A DNA stretch of 64,000 bases from DATLFP01 sp035540955 (GCA_035540955.1 DATLFP010000252.1:72783-136782), one strand, 5' to 3'. Shown: positions 1 through 8,154, counted from the stretch's first letter. The notes: generated by a model not told the origin, from the letters alone. A program made the numbers and translations.

Positions 1-62
1 CTCGTCGCCAGGCGCTCCAGCGCTGCCTTCTGCCAGGGTCGGAGTCGGATCGAGCGAGCCAC
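1..62 (-). CDS. Possible start of a helicase-like gene (partial)
   Basis: Reading leftward from a GTG at 62 gives 20 codons off the window edge: V-A-R-S-I-R-L-R-P-W-Q-K-A-A-L-E-R-L-A-T. The L-R-P-W-Q-x-x-A-L core resembles the Q-motif region that opens many superfamily II helicases (family knowledge; the match is short). No clear ribosome binding site is seen. The stretch 63-180 between it and hemQ holds no other gene I can support. Confidence 0.3.
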   Translation of the reverse strand, partial: MARSIRLRPWQKAALERLAT

Positions 63-180
63 GGGGAGGAGGTCCCGGCCGAACCGCCCAGCCGGGAGCC
101 GTCGATGATGCCAGGTCGTCGCGAGGGCGTCGCGCACCGGTCGGGAGCGACCGGGGGCGGCGGGCACTTACGCTGGCGCC

Positions 181-867
181 ATGGTCGATCCGGTCATCCC
201 CAGCGAGGGCTGGGGGGTCCTGCACCTGTTCTGCCGGCGAGGTCCGGCGACCGACGGCGCCGCGATCGCCGCGGCGGTCAAGGCCGCCATCGGTCCCGGC
301 GACCACCAGGTCATCCCGGTGGCCATCCTCGGCCACAAGGCCGACGTCGCCTTCCTCGCCATCGGTCCCGACCTGTGGCGCTTGCGACAGCTCCAGACCG
401 ACCTGCAGCACGCCGGGCTCGACATCCGCGACTCCTATCTTTCGCTCACCGAGGTGTCGGAGTACTCGGCCAACGTCCCGGAGAAGCAGAAGCAGGCCCG
501 CCTCTTCCCGACCCTGCCACCGGAGGGGATGTCGTCGTGGTGCTTCTATCCGATGTCGAAGCGCCGCAACGTCGACCAGAACTGGTTCACGCTGCCGTAC
601 GAGGAGCGGCTCGAGCTGATGTACGAGCACGGCACGTCGGGCCGGAAGTTCGCCGGTCGCATCGTGCAGCTGGTGACCGGCTCGACCGGCCTCGACGACT
701 TCGAGTGGGGGGTGACGCTCTTCGGGCGGCACCCCGACGACCTCAAGGAGTGCGTCTACACGATGCGGTTCGATGCTGCGTCCGCCCACTATGCGGAGTT
801 CGGCCCCTTCTACAGCGGACTGGTGGCGCCGCTCGACGACGTCCTCGCCCGCGCCGGAATCGTCTGA
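181..867 (+). CDS. hemQ: Coproheme decarboxylase HemQ (chlorite dismutase family)
   Basis: 228 residues. The enzyme would convert coproheme III to protoheme b in the coproporphyrin-dependent heme pathway of Gram-positive bacteria, in the cytoplasm. The C-terminal half carries the family core: Y123-P-M-S-K-R-R, N-W-F-T-L-P, M-Y-E-H150-G-T-S-G-R, G-L-D-D-F-E-W-G-V-T-L-F and M-R-F-D-A-A-S-A-x-Y-A-E-F-G-P-F. Y123 and H150 are 27 residues apart, the same spacing as the catalytic tyrosine and proximal heme histidine of Listeria HemQ (Y147, H174), so they are the likely catalytic and heme-ligand residues. Length is slightly below typical Firmicutes HemQ. The ATG at 181 begins the conserved domain. 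It sits just upstream of an amino acid transporter operon with no obvious functional tie. Confidence 0.9.
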   Translation: MVDPVIPSEGWGVLHLFCRRGPATDGAAIAAAVKAAIGPGDHQVIPVAILGHKADVAFLAIGPDLWRLRQLQTDLQHAGLDIRDSYLSLTEVSEYSANVPEKQKQARLFPTLPPEGMSSWCFYPMSKRRNVDQNWFTLPYEERLELMYEHGTSGRKFAGRIVQLVTGSTGLDDFEWGVTLFGRHPDDLKECVYTMRFDAASAHYAEFGPFYSGLVAPLDDVLARAGIV

Positions 868-890
868 TCCGTCGCGTACGCTCCCGCGCC

Positions 891-2168
891 TTGCTGAGAC
901 GGCTGCTGCTCTTCGTCTTTGCCCTCCTGTGCGCCTTCGGCGCGCTCGGCGACGTCGCGGCGGCGCAGGAGGAGGACTCGGAGCCCTGGTCGGTCGGGGG
1001 CACCCAGCTCGATCCCGATCGCGAGCCCATCGAGGGCGTGGTCATCACCGTCTACACGGTCGACGGTGAGGAGCTGGGATCCGATGTCACCGCCGCCGAT
1101 GGCACCTGGAACGTCGAGCTGCCGGGGCCGGGCAACTACGTGGCCGAGCTCGACACCAGCACGCTGCCCGACGACGTCGCGCTCCGCAACGAGGACAACA
1201 ACCCGCTCTCCTTCACGGTGCGCACGCTCGGTCGGCCGAAGATCATCGCGTTCGCGACTGGCGAGGACACCAGGGCCACCGTCGCCGTGTGGCGCAAGCT
1301 CCTGCAGCTCGCGGTCGATGGCGTCAAGTTCGGTCTGATCATCGCGATGGCGTCGATGGGCCTGTCGCTGATCTTCGGCACCACCGGCCTCACCAACTTC
1401 GCGCACGGGGAGCTCGTCACGTGGGGCGCGCTCGTCGCCTGGTACGTGAACGTGCGCATCGGCTGGCACCTGGTGCCGGCGGCGATCGTTGCCGTGATCA
1501 TCGGCGGGATCACCGGAGGGTTGCTGGACCGCCTCCTGTGGCGGCCGCTGCGGAGCCGGGGCACCGGGCTGATCGCCATGCTGGTCGTCTCGATCGGTCT
1601 GTCGCTCCTGGTCCGCTACATCTTCCTGTTCCAGTTCGGCGGCCGGACCCGCGGGTTCAAGGAGTACGCGGTGCAGCGGGCCTGGGACCTCGGCCCCATC
1701 GGCGTGGCGCCGAAGGACCTGTTCTCGATCGTCCTGTCCGTCGTCGTCCTCGTGCTCGTCGCCCTCGGCCTCCAGCGCACCCGGGCCGGCAAGGCGATGC
1801 GCGCCGTCGCCGACAACCCCGACCTGGCGTCGTCGTCGGGGATCGACGTGCAGCGGGTGATCCTGCTCGTCTGGATGTTCGGCGCCGGGCTCGCCGCCCT
1901 CGGCGGGATCCTCCTCGCCATGAGCGAGCAAGCCAGCTTCCAGATGGGCTTCCAGCTCCTGCTGTTGATGTTCGCGGCCGTCGTCCTCGGCGGTCTCGGC
2001 ACGGCCTACGGCGCGCTCGTCGGCGGCCTGGTGGTCGGCATGATGATCCAGCTCTCGACGTACTGGATCCCGAGTGAGATGAAGAACGTCGGCGCCCTGT
2101 TCGTGCTGATCGTCATCCTCGTCATCCGCCCGCAGGGCATCCTCGGTTCGAAGGAGCGCATCGGCTGA
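891..2168 (+). CDS. livH: Branched-chain amino acid ABC transporter permease LivH with secreted N-terminal domain
   Basis: About 425 residues if it starts at the TTG at 891; a CTG at 864 and other starts are possible and there is no clear ribosome binding site. The first 25 residues are a hydrophobic signal-like segment ending A-A-A-Q. A roughly 110-residue acidic domain follows, rich in V-x-V-T-V-Y and D-G-T-W, like the carboxypeptidase-regulatory/SdrD-like beta-sandwich. From about residue 140 the LivH fold begins (G-L-S-L-I-F-G-T-T-G-L-T-N-F-A-H-G-E), with several membrane helices and the R-P-Q-G-I-L-G tail. Ordinary LivH is about 290-300 residues, so the exported front domain is an extra. 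UrtB-type urea permeases also have an N-terminal extension, so the substrate is not certain. Its TGA overlaps the next ATG. Confidence 0.85.
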   Translation: MLRRLLLFVFALLCAFGALGDVAAAQEEDSEPWSVGGTQLDPDREPIEGVVITVYTVDGEELGSDVTAADGTWNVELPGPGNYVAELDTSTLPDDVALRNEDNNPLSFTVRTLGRPKIIAFATGEDTRATVAVWRKLLQLAVDGVKFGLIIAMASMGLSLIFGTTGLTNFAHGELVTWGALVAWYVNVRIGWHLVPAAIVAVIIGGITGGLLDRLLWRPLRSRGTGLIAMLVVSIGLSLLVRYIFLFQFGGRTRGFKEYAVQRAWDLGPIGVAPKDLFSIVLSVVVLVLVALGLQRTRAGKAMRAVADNPDLASSSGIDVQRVILLVWMFGAGLAALGGILLAMSEQASFQMGFQLLLLMFAAVVLGGLGTAYGALVGGLVVGMMIQLSTYWIPSEMKNVGALFVLIVILVIRPQGILGSKERIG

Positions 2169-3160
2169 TGGACTGGGAGAGCATCATCCGCAACGCCCTC
2201 CGGGCCGGCGTCAACCTCGATGCCGCGGCGTATGCACTGGCCGCCATCGGCCTCAACATGCACTTCGGCTACACGGGGCTCCTCAACTTCGGTCAGGTCG
2301 GGTTCATGGCGGTCGGCGCCTACAGCGTCGCCATCACGGTGAACGAGCTCGGCCTGTCGATGTGGCTCGGCCTGCCGATCGGGATCCTCGGGGCGATCGT
2401 CTTCGCCCTGCTCCTCGGCCTGCCGACCCTGCGGTTGCGAGCCGACTACCTGGCCATCGTCACGATCGCGTCGGCCGAGATCTTCCGGCTCGTCGTCCGC
2501 GCCGCGTCGCTTCGGGAGGTCACGGGGGGGTCGTCGGGCATGACGCAGTTCGCCCGCGACTTCTACGCCGTCAACCCGTTCAGCCGGGGCACCTACGGGT
2601 TCTGGCACTTCCAGTTCGACGAACGCCGGTTCTGGTTGCTGCTCGTGGTGTGGTCGCTGATCGCGGTCGTCGCCACCGTCGTGTTCCTCCTGATGCGCAG
2701 CCCGTGGGGGCGGGTGATCAAGGCCATCCGCGAGGACGAGGACGCCGCTCGATCGCTGGGCAAGAACGTCTACTGGTACAAGATGCAAAGCCTGATCTTC
2801 GGTGGGATCTGCGGCGCGTTCGCCGGCTTCGCGTTCGCCATCGGCACCCAGTCGGTGCAGCCCGACACCTACTCGAGCCCGGTGACGTTCTTCGCGCTCA
2901 CCGCGCTGATCCTGGGCGGCATGGCTCGGGTCGTCGGACCGATCATCGGCTCGGTGATGTTCTGGATGCTGCTCGCCTTCAGCGACAGCTTCCTTCGCCA
3001 GGCCGTGAACGCCGGGCACATCTCGACCTCGATCATGGACTCGAACCAGGTCGGGCAGGTGCGGTTCATGCTGGTCGGCCTCGCGCTCATGCTCCTGCCG
3101 ATCTTCCGACCACAGGGGGTCCTCGGCGACCGAAGGGAGATCGATCTCGATGCCCGCTGA
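2168..3160 (+). CDS. livM: Branched-chain amino acid ABC transporter permease LivM
   Basis: 330 residues, all membrane helices and loops. Family marks include G-L-N-M-H-F-G-Y-T-G-L-L-N-F-G-Q-V-G-F near residues 28-46, the cytoplasmic loop S-P-W-G-R-V-I-K-A-I-R-E-D-E-D-A-A that contacts the ATPase, and the C-terminal F-R-P-Q-G-V-L-G-D. It forms the second half of the permease channel with the preceding gene and overlaps it by one base. Translation is probably coupled along the whole operon (TGATG junction). Confidence 0.92.
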   Translation: MDWESIIRNALRAGVNLDAAAYALAAIGLNMHFGYTGLLNFGQVGFMAVGAYSVAITVNELGLSMWLGLPIGILGAIVFALLLGLPTLRLRADYLAIVTIASAEIFRLVVRAASLREVTGGSSGMTQFARDFYAVNPFSRGTYGFWHFQFDERRFWLLLVVWSLIAVVATVVFLLMRSPWGRVIKAIREDEDAARSLGKNVYWYKMQSLIFGGICGAFAGFAFAIGTQSVQPDTYSSPVTFFALTALILGGMARVVGPIIGSVMFWMLLAFSDSFLRQAVNAGHISTSIMDSNQVGQVRFMLVGLALMLLPIFRPQGVLGDRREIDLDAR

Positions 3161-4040
3161 CGTGCTGGCCGGCGTCGAGCCCGTGCCCGGAGTGGCCAAG
3201 CCGGACGCCATCCTCGTGGCCGACGACGTGCGCCGGACCTTCGGGGGCCTCACCGCCGTCGACGTCGAGCACGTCGAGTTCCAGCGGGGCATGATCACCG
3301 CCCTCATCGGGCCCAACGGCGCCGGGAAGACGACGTTCTTCAACCTCCTCACCGGCTTCGACAAGCCCGACTTCGGGTCCTGGACCTTCGACGGGCAGCG
3401 CATGGCCGGGCTGCCCGCCCACCGGGTCGCCCGTCAGGGGATGGTCCGGACCTTCCAGCTCACCAAGGCGCTCGCCCGCCTGCCCGTGATCGAGAACATG
3501 AAGCTGGGCGCCACGTCGCAGTCCGGCGAGAGCATCCTGCGGGCGCTGCTGCCCTCCACGTGGCGGAGCCAGGAGCGGGAGATCGAGGCGCGGGCCGAAG
3601 ACCTGCTCGAGCGATTCAAGCTGGCCCACATGCGCGACGAGTTCGCGGGCACGCTCTCCGGCGGTCAGCGCAAGCTCCTGGAGATGGCGCGGGCGCTGAT
3701 GACCCGACCCAAGCTGGTCATGCTCGACGAGCCGATGGCCGGCGTGAACCCGGCGCTGACGCAGTCGCTGCTCGGGCACGTGAAGGACCTGCGGAACGAG
3801 GGGATGACCGTGGTCTTCGTCGAGCACGACATGGATGTCGTGTACGACATCAGCGACTGGGTCGTCGTCATGGCCGAGGGCCGGATCATCGCCGAGGGGC
3901 CGCCGCAGGTCATCGGGGCCAACCAGCAGGTGATCGACGCCTACCTCGGCGCCCACCACGACGCCCCGCAGACCGAGGCCGAGGAGGCCCGGCAGCTCGC
4001 CGCGGCCGAGGCGATCATCGAAGAGGAAGAGGGCACATGA
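3150..4040 (+). CDS. livG: Branched-chain amino acid ABC transporter ATPase LivG
   Basis: 296 residues. Walker A G-P-N-G-A-G-K-T at 54-61, signature L-S-G-G-Q-R-K-L, Walker B L-V-M-L-D-E-P-M-A-G, then an H-loop in V-E-H-D-M-D. It hydrolyses ATP to drive uptake through the LivH/LivM pair. The ATG at 3150 lies inside the end of livM (11-base overlap) behind GGGAG. The C-terminus has an extra acidic tail (A-E-E-A-R-Q to E-E-E-E-G-T) not usual for the family. Confidence 0.92.
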   Translation: MPADVLAGVEPVPGVAKPDAILVADDVRRTFGGLTAVDVEHVEFQRGMITALIGPNGAGKTTFFNLLTGFDKPDFGSWTFDGQRMAGLPAHRVARQGMVRTFQLTKALARLPVIENMKLGATSQSGESILRALLPSTWRSQEREIEARAEDLLERFKLAHMRDEFAGTLSGGQRKLLEMARALMTRPKLVMLDEPMAGVNPALTQSLLGHVKDLRNEGMTVVFVEHDMDVVYDISDWVVVMAEGRIIAEGPPQVIGANQQVIDAYLGAHHDAPQTEAEEARQLAAAEAIIEEEEGT

Positions 4041-4768
4041 CCGGCGAGCTGCTGCTGAAGGCCGACAACCTCGTCGCCGGTTACGTGCCCGAGGTGAACA
4101 TCCTCAACGGTTGCTCGCTCGAGCTCTATGCCGGCGAGCTCGTCGGGGTCATCGGCCCGAACGGGGCCGGCAAGTCGACCCTCCTCAAGTCGCTCTTCGG
4201 GCTCATCCCGGTCCGCAGCGGCACCGTCACGCTTCGCGACGCCGACATCACCGGTCGCAAGGCCCACGAGCTCGTGCAGCGGGGCGTGGGGTACGTGCCG
4301 CAGATCAACAACGTCTTCCCGCGGCTGACGGTCGAGGAGAACCTGCAGATGGGGCTGTACCTCGCCCCCAAGCGGTTCGACGAGCGCCTCGAGGTGGTCG
4401 CCTCGCTGTTCCCGCTGCTCGGCGAGCGGCGTAAGCAACGGGCGGGCTCGCTCTCCGGTGGCGAGCGCCAGATGGTGGCGATGGGTCGGGCGCTGATGAT
4501 GGACCCGTCGGTGCTGTTGCTCGACGAGCCGTCCGCCGGCCTGTCGCCGGCGTACCAGGACGAGGTCTTCATCCGCTGCCGCCAGATCAACGGGACCGGC
4601 GTGTCCATCGTGATGGTCGAGCAGAACGCCCGCCGGTGCCTGCAGATCTGCCACCGGGGCTACGTGCTCGACCAGGGTGCCAACGCCTACACCGGCAGCG
4701 GCGACGATCTGCTCGGCGATCCCAAGGTCATCGAGCTGTACCTCGGCACGCTGGCCAAGGCCCGCTGA
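4037..4768 (+). CDS. livF: Branched-chain amino acid ABC transporter ATPase LivF
   Basis: 243 residues. Walker A G-P-N-G-A-G-K-S at 40-47, Q-loop region V-P-Q-I-N-N-V-F-P-R-L-T-V-E-E-N-L, signature L-S-G-G-E-R-Q and Walker B L-L-L-D-E-P-S-A-G-L. It pairs with LivG as the second nucleotide-binding subunit. The start ATG overlaps the livG stop as ATGA, which fixes the start. Confidence 0.92.
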   Translation: MTGELLLKADNLVAGYVPEVNILNGCSLELYAGELVGVIGPNGAGKSTLLKSLFGLIPVRSGTVTLRDADITGRKAHELVQRGVGYVPQINNVFPRLTVEENLQMGLYLAPKRFDERLEVVASLFPLLGERRKQRAGSLSGGERQMVAMGRALMMDPSVLLLDEPSAGLSPAYQDEVFIRCRQINGTGVSIVMVEQNARRCLQICHRGYVLDQGANAYTGSGDDLLGDPKVIELYLGTLAKAR

Positions 4769-4781
4769 GAGGCTGGCGGGT

Positions 4782-5075
4782 GTGAAGCACTGGCTGCTGT
4801 TCTACGACTACGTGCCGGACTACCTCGAGCGCCGAGGCGAGTTCCGGCCCGACCACTTCGCCCATGCCCAGGCGTTCCACGACCGGGGCGAGCTGGTGAT
4901 GGCCGGCGCCTTCGCCGAGCCCGCCGACGGAGCCGTCCTGGTGTTCCGAGCCGAGTCGGCTGAGGTCGCCGAGCGCTTCGCGGGCGACGACCCGTACGTG
5001 CGCAACGGGCTGGTCACCGGGTGGCGCGTCCGTCGCTGGGTCATGGTGATGGGCGACGGCGCCGAACCCGTCTGA
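4782..5075 (+). CDS. YciI-like (YCII/EthD-fold) small protein
   Basis: 97 residues from the GTG at 4782 (K-H-W-L-L-F-Y-D-Y). The pattern of an opening beta strand, an H-F-A-H-A-Q-A-F-H-D-R-G-E-L-V-M-A-G-A-F helix-strand unit with a conserved histidine, and F-A-G-D-D-P-Y-V-R-N-G-L-V-T-G-W-R-V-R-R-W fits the YCII-related dimeric alpha-beta barrel family. Members are small putative enzymes or domains of unclear reaction. It follows livF by 13 bases and is probably the last gene of that transcript, since a strong hairpin lies just after it. Confidence 0.75.
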   Translation: MKHWLLFYDYVPDYLERRGEFRPDHFAHAQAFHDRGELVMAGAFAEPADGAVLVFRAESAEVAERFAGDDPYVRNGLVTGWRVRRWVMVMGDGAEPV

Positions 5076-5088
5076 GACGGCACGCGAA

Positions 5089-5114
5089 GAGGCCCGCCCC
5101 GGAGGGCGGGCCTC
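5089..5114. terminator. Hairpin terminator between convergent operons
   Basis: A perfect 11-base stem (GAGGCCCGCCC against GGGCGGGCCTC) with a CGGA loop. It lies 13 bases after the YciI-like gene and 30 bases before the stop of the convergent binding-protein gene, so it can serve both strands. There is no long T run, as is common in GC-rich actinomycetes. Confidence 0.8.
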
Positions 5115-5144
5115 GTCACGTATCGGTGGTGCTGGTCGTCTGCG

Positions 5145-6440
5145 CTAGGCGCCGGCGACGCGGTACTCGAGGGTGTCGAGCGTGTTCTCCTCGTTGAACA
5201 CGAGGATGCCGAAGCTGGCCTGCCCGGGGTCACCGACGTCGTTGAAGTCGATGGGGCCCGAGACGCCCTCGTAGTCGATCTCCTCACCATCGGCGAGGAG
5301 GTCAGCGCACTCCTGGAAGGAGGAGCACTGGGTGCCGCCGGGGCCCGAGACGTTGATCATCTCGGCGGCGATCGCGGTGGGATCGTCGGTCCCGGCCGCC
5401 ACCGCGGCGAGGGCGACCACCATGACGGCGTCGTAGGACTCGGCTGCGTAGTTGAAGTCGACCAGGTTGGCGTCGACGGCCAGCAGGCGGTCCTTGAAGT
5501 CGTCGCTGAGCTCGACGAGCGGGGTCGTGCCCTTCATGCCGGCGAGGGCGCCGGGGCTGCTGGCGAGCTGCTCGCCGAGGGCGTTGCCCATGTTGCCGTC
5601 GGTGCCATAGACGTTCTTGTCGCCGGGGCCGACGCCCTTCTCGATCATCGTGCTGATGACGCGAGCCGACTCGTCGAAGCCGATGAGGAGGATGGCGTCG
5701 GGATCGGCGTTGACCATGGCCTCGACCTCAGCGTCGAAGTTCTGGGCGTTGGGGTCGTAGATGCGGGTCTCGACGACCTCGCCACCGGCATCGGTGATGG
5801 CGGCGGTGACGTCCTCGGCCAGGCCCTCGCCGTACGGATCCTGGAGGGCCAGGATGCCGACGGTCTGGTTGCCGTCCTCGATGATGATCTCACCCAGCAC
5901 CTGGCCCTGCAGGATGTCGGAGGGGGCGGTGCGGAAGTAGAGGCCGTCGTCGTCGTACTCCGAGAGCGACTTGGCCGTGTTGGCCGGCGACACCTGGAGC
6001 ACGCCCGCGCCGGTGATCTTGTCGATGACCGTGAGCGTCACGCCCGAGGACGCGGCGCCGATGATGGCGTCGACGTTCTCGCCGAGCAGGCGGTCGACCG
6101 TCTGGTTCGCGATGTCGGTGGACGTGTCGCCGGAGTCGCCGTGGACGACCACGACGTCGTTGCCGAGCACGCCGCCGGCCTCGTTGATCTCCTGGATCGC
6201 CAGGTCAACGCCCGCGAACTCGGGTGGGCCGAGGAAGGCGAGCGAGCCCGTCTCGGGCAGCAGCGTGCCGATGGTCAGGGTGCCGTCGCCACCCCCGCTC
6301 GAACCGTCGCCGTCACCGCTCGCCGCGGTCGTGGTGGTGCCGGCACTTGTGTCGTCGTCGTCGTCACCGCACGCCGCCGCGATGAGCGTCAGTGCGAAGA
6401 TCAGCGCGAGGAGCCGCCAAAGCGGATTCCGTCGGGTCAA
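5145..6440 (-). CDS. livK: Branched-chain amino acid ABC transporter substrate-binding lipoprotein LivK
   Basis: 431 residues. The TTG at 6440 is chosen because AGGAG lies eight bases upstream and the protein then opens with a lipoprotein signal (L-T-R-R-N-P-L-W-R-L-L-A-L-I-F-A, lipobox A-A-A-C). The mature N-terminus is a D/T/S/G-rich linker. The body is a periplasmic-binding-protein type I fold: G-T-L-L-P-E-T-G-S-L-A-F-L-G, D-L-A-I-Q-E-I-N-E-A-G-G-V and A-I-I-G-A-A-S-S-G-V-T. It is anchored outside the membrane and delivers substrate to LivHMGF. It faces the permease genes across a shared terminator rather than being in their operon. A GlnR-like box lies about 70 bases upstream. Confidence 0.9.
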   Translation of the reverse strand: MTRRNPLWRLLALIFALTLIAAACGDDDDDTSAGTTTTAASGDGDGSSGGGDGTLTIGTLLPETGSLAFLGPPEFAGVDLAIQEINEAGGVLGNDVVVVHGDSGDTSTDIANQTVDRLLGENVDAIIGAASSGVTLTVIDKITGAGVLQVSPANTAKSLSEYDDDGLYFRTAPSDILQGQVLGEIIIEDGNQTVGILALQDPYGEGLAEDVTAAITDAGGEVVETRIYDPNAQNFDAEVEAMVNADPDAILLIGFDESARVISTMIEKGVGPGDKNVYGTDGNMGNALGEQLASSPGALAGMKGTTPLVELSDDFKDRLLAVDANLVDFNYAAESYDAVMVVALAAVAAGTDDPTAIAAEMINVSGPGGTQCSSFQECADLLADGEEIDYEGVSGPIDFNDVGDPGQASFGILVFNEENTLDTLEYRVAGA

Positions 6441-6507
6441 TGGACCGTCTCCTTGATGGGGTCTGGGACCGCGCCGAGCAGCGAACCGATCGGCGCGAAC
6501 CGTTGAG

Positions 6508-6523
6508 GTTACGCATGGGTAAC
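6508..6523 (-). promoter_or_regulatory. GlnR-like box upstream of livK
   Basis: The palindrome GTTAC-N6-GTAAC sits about 70 bases before the livK start. It fits the AC-N9-AC spacing of actinobacterial GlnR nitrogen-regulator sites. A single box is weaker evidence than the tandem site before amt. The rest of 6441-6668 holds no gene I can support. Confidence 0.45.
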
Positions 6524-6626
6524 GGGGTCGTCTATGCACCCCGGGTTGCCGTCTCGTGAAGCCGTGGCTCCCCGCTCGATGGCGGCCATCCCGGAAGAAC
6601 TGCCCAACGTGGCCGCTCTGCCGCCC

Positions 6627-6663
6627 TCTATCGGTTGACAATACATCGAAAGATGATAGAGAT
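6627..6663 (+). promoter_or_regulatory. Promoter and likely PadR operator
   Basis: A TTGACA -35 box lies at 6635-6640 and a weak -10 (TAGAGA) at 6657-6662, placing the transcript start near the ATG at 6669, i.e. a leaderless message. Two nested inverted repeats cover the promoter: TCTATC (6627-6632) with GATAGA (6655-6660), and CATC-gaaa-GATG (6644-6655). PadR proteins usually repress their own gene, so this is the natural operator (inference). Confidence 0.55.
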
Positions 6664-6668
6664 GACGG

Positions 6669-7013
6669 ATGGCCGATCCGTCATCGCATCTTCCGCTCCC
6701 CCAGGCGCAGTTCCACGTGCTCGTCGCGCTCACCGAGGGCGAGCGTCACGGCTACGCGATCATGCAATCGGTCGAAGCGACCTCCGGCGGCGTGGTCCGG
6801 ATGGGCCCGGCGACCCTCTACGGGACGCTCAAGCGCCTCGTCGAGGAGGGCCTGGCAGAGGAGCTGCCGTACCGCCCGGCGCCCGATGACGACCAGCGCC
6901 GTCGCTACTACCGGCTGACCGCGTTCGGCCAGCAGGTGTGCGCCGCCGAAGCGGCGCGACTGGCGAGCCTCGTGCGGGTCGCCCGCGCCAACCTCCGACC
7001 GGGGGTCGCGTGA
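6669..7013 (+). CDS. PadR family transcriptional regulator
   Basis: 114 residues. The winged-helix core reads F-H-V-L-V-A-L-T-E-G-E-R-H-G-Y-A-I-M, then M-G-P-A-T-L-Y-G-T-L-K-R-L-V-E-E-G-L and a wing ending R-R-Y-Y-R-L-T-A-F-G, typical of PadR-s1 (short) regulators. The next gene encodes a membrane protein that starts by overlapping this stop, a common PadR pairing in which the regulator controls the membrane partner. No ribosome binding site is seen and the promoter position implies a leaderless transcript. Confidence 0.9.
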   Translation: MADPSSHLPLPQAQFHVLVALTEGERHGYAIMQSVEATSGGVVRMGPATLYGTLKRLVEEGLAEELPYRPAPDDDQRRRYYRLTAFGQQVCAAEAARLASLVRVARANLRPGVA

Positions 7014-7771
7014 CCTCGCCGCGGTCGGCGCGCACGTATGCGGCGCTCGTGCGCCTCTATCCGCCGTCGTTCCGTCAGCACTACGGCAACGACCTCGTGC
7101 AGCACTTCCGCGATCTCGCGTCCGACCGCGGCATCCGAGCGGCGTGGACTCGCTCGGCGCTCGACCTGCTCGTCACCGTGCCCCGCTACCGACTGGAGAC
7201 CATCATGCACTCGCGACTGAGCAGCGCCGTCCTCGGCGTCACGATCGTGCTCCTCGCCACCGCCGGCATCGTGAGCGTCGTTGTCGGGCTGATGCCCGGC
7301 GTCGCCTTCCTCGCGCTGGCTGTCGCCCTCGCCTCCGGACAACGCAGCCGGCTGGCGCGTGCCATCAGGGTGCCGGACGAGGACCGCCGCCGCCGTCGGT
7401 TCTGGATGGCGACGGCACTCGCGATCGTCTTCCTCGCCACGCTGGTGAGCTACGCGGCCGAGAGCAGGGGTGAGGAGATCGGCGATGCCAGCCTGCTGCT
7501 CCACAACGCGGTCGGGCTCGCGGCGATGGTGGGCGCCCTCACCTTCCTCGTCCTCGGCCTGGCGACGCCCCGCTCCGGCGGGCGGCCCTGGCTGCCGGCG
7601 GGCATCACCGCGCTGGCCGTCGCCCTCGCGATCCCCGCCATCGACGGCGGCGAGCTGAGCGAGGGCTGGTGGATGGTCATGGCGGTCGCCGGCGTGGCCG
7701 GGATCGGCCTCGTGGTGGCCGCCGCGCTCGCCGCCTACACGGCGACGCCCACCGGGGCCGTCAGGGGCTGA
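7010..7771 (+). CDS. PadR-partner membrane protein
   Basis: 253 residues from the GTG at 7010, overlapping the padR stop (GTGA). The N-terminal 60 residues (L-V-R-L-Y-P-P-S-F-R-Q-H-Y-G-N-D-L-V-Q-H-F-R-D-L) match the cytoplasmic prefix found on permeases and membrane proteins encoded beside PadR genes. Six or so hydrophobic segments follow, separated by an R-rich loop (D-E-D-R-R-R-R-R-F). The function is unknown; there is no transporter ATPase next to it. Confidence 0.7.
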   Translation: MTSPRSARTYAALVRLYPPSFRQHYGNDLVQHFRDLASDRGIRAAWTRSALDLLVTVPRYRLETIMHSRLSSAVLGVTIVLLATAGIVSVVVGLMPGVAFLALAVALASGQRSRLARAIRVPDEDRRRRRFWMATALAIVFLATLVSYAAESRGEEIGDASLLLHNAVGLAAMVGALTFLVLGLATPRSGGRPWLPAGITALAVALAIPAIDGGELSEGWWMVMAVAGVAGIGLVVAAALAAYTATPTGAVRG

Positions 7772-7783
7772 GCCCGCTCGCGC

Positions 7784-7830
7784 TTGACAGGGTCAGGGTC
7801 GGCCTCAATACTGAACCAATGAGTTCAGTA
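7784..7830 (+). promoter_or_regulatory. Promoter plus palindromic operator over the ArsR start codon
   Basis: TTGACA lies at 7784-7789. A perfect 8-base inverted repeat, TACTGAAC (7809-7816) and GTTCAGTA (7823-7830) with a 6-base spacer, spans the -10 region and the ATG at 7819. ArsR-type regulators bind such sites. The geometry predicts autorepression of a leaderless message. Confidence 0.65.
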
Positions 7831-8154
7831 ACATCGGTCGCGCGGACCATGGCCGCGCTTGCCGACCCGACGAGGGTGGAGATCGTCGATCGCCTGAGTG
7901 CAGGCCCGGCGTCGGTCACCGAGCTGGCGGGTGACTTCCCGATGTCGCTGCGCGGGGTGCTCAAGCACGTGCACGTGCTCGAGGATGCCGGGCTCGTCCA
8001 CACGCAGAAGCGCGGCCGCGTTCGGCAGTGCCAGCTGCGGCCGACCGCCCTCGCGGCGACGGCCCGCTGGCTGGAAGAGCGGCGACACCGTTGGGAGCGC
8101 CGCCTCGATCACCTCGAGGACTACCTGCGAGACAACGACGAGGAGAGCTCATGA
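7819..8154 (+). CDS. ArsR family helix-turn-helix regulator
   Basis: 111 residues. The A-L-A-D-P-T-R-V-E-I-V-D-R-L opening, the recognition region S-V-T-E-L-A-G-D-F-P-M-S-L-R-G-V-L-K-H-V-H-V-L-E-D-A-G-L-V and the wing K-R-G-R-V-R-Q-C are standard ArsR. There are no cysteine pairs, so it is not a metal sensor of the classic kind. It overlaps the SRPBCC gene by four bases; ArsR-SRPBCC pairs are common in actinomycetes. Confidence 0.9.
   Translation: MSSVTSVARTMAALADPTRVEIVDRLSAGPASVTELAGDFPMSLRGVLKHVHVLEDAGLVHTQKRGRVRQCQLRPTALAATARWLEERRHRWERRLDHLEDYLRDNDEESS

Noticed and set aside
105..890. Upstream extension of the LivH frame across hemQ
   Set aside because: The extension would fully overlap the well-supported hemQ gene in another frame; the signal peptide begins near 891.
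6441..6641. N-terminal extension of LivK
   Set aside because: The TTG at 6440 has AGGAG at good spacing and begins a proper lipoprotein signal; the extension is arginine-rich and would hide it.
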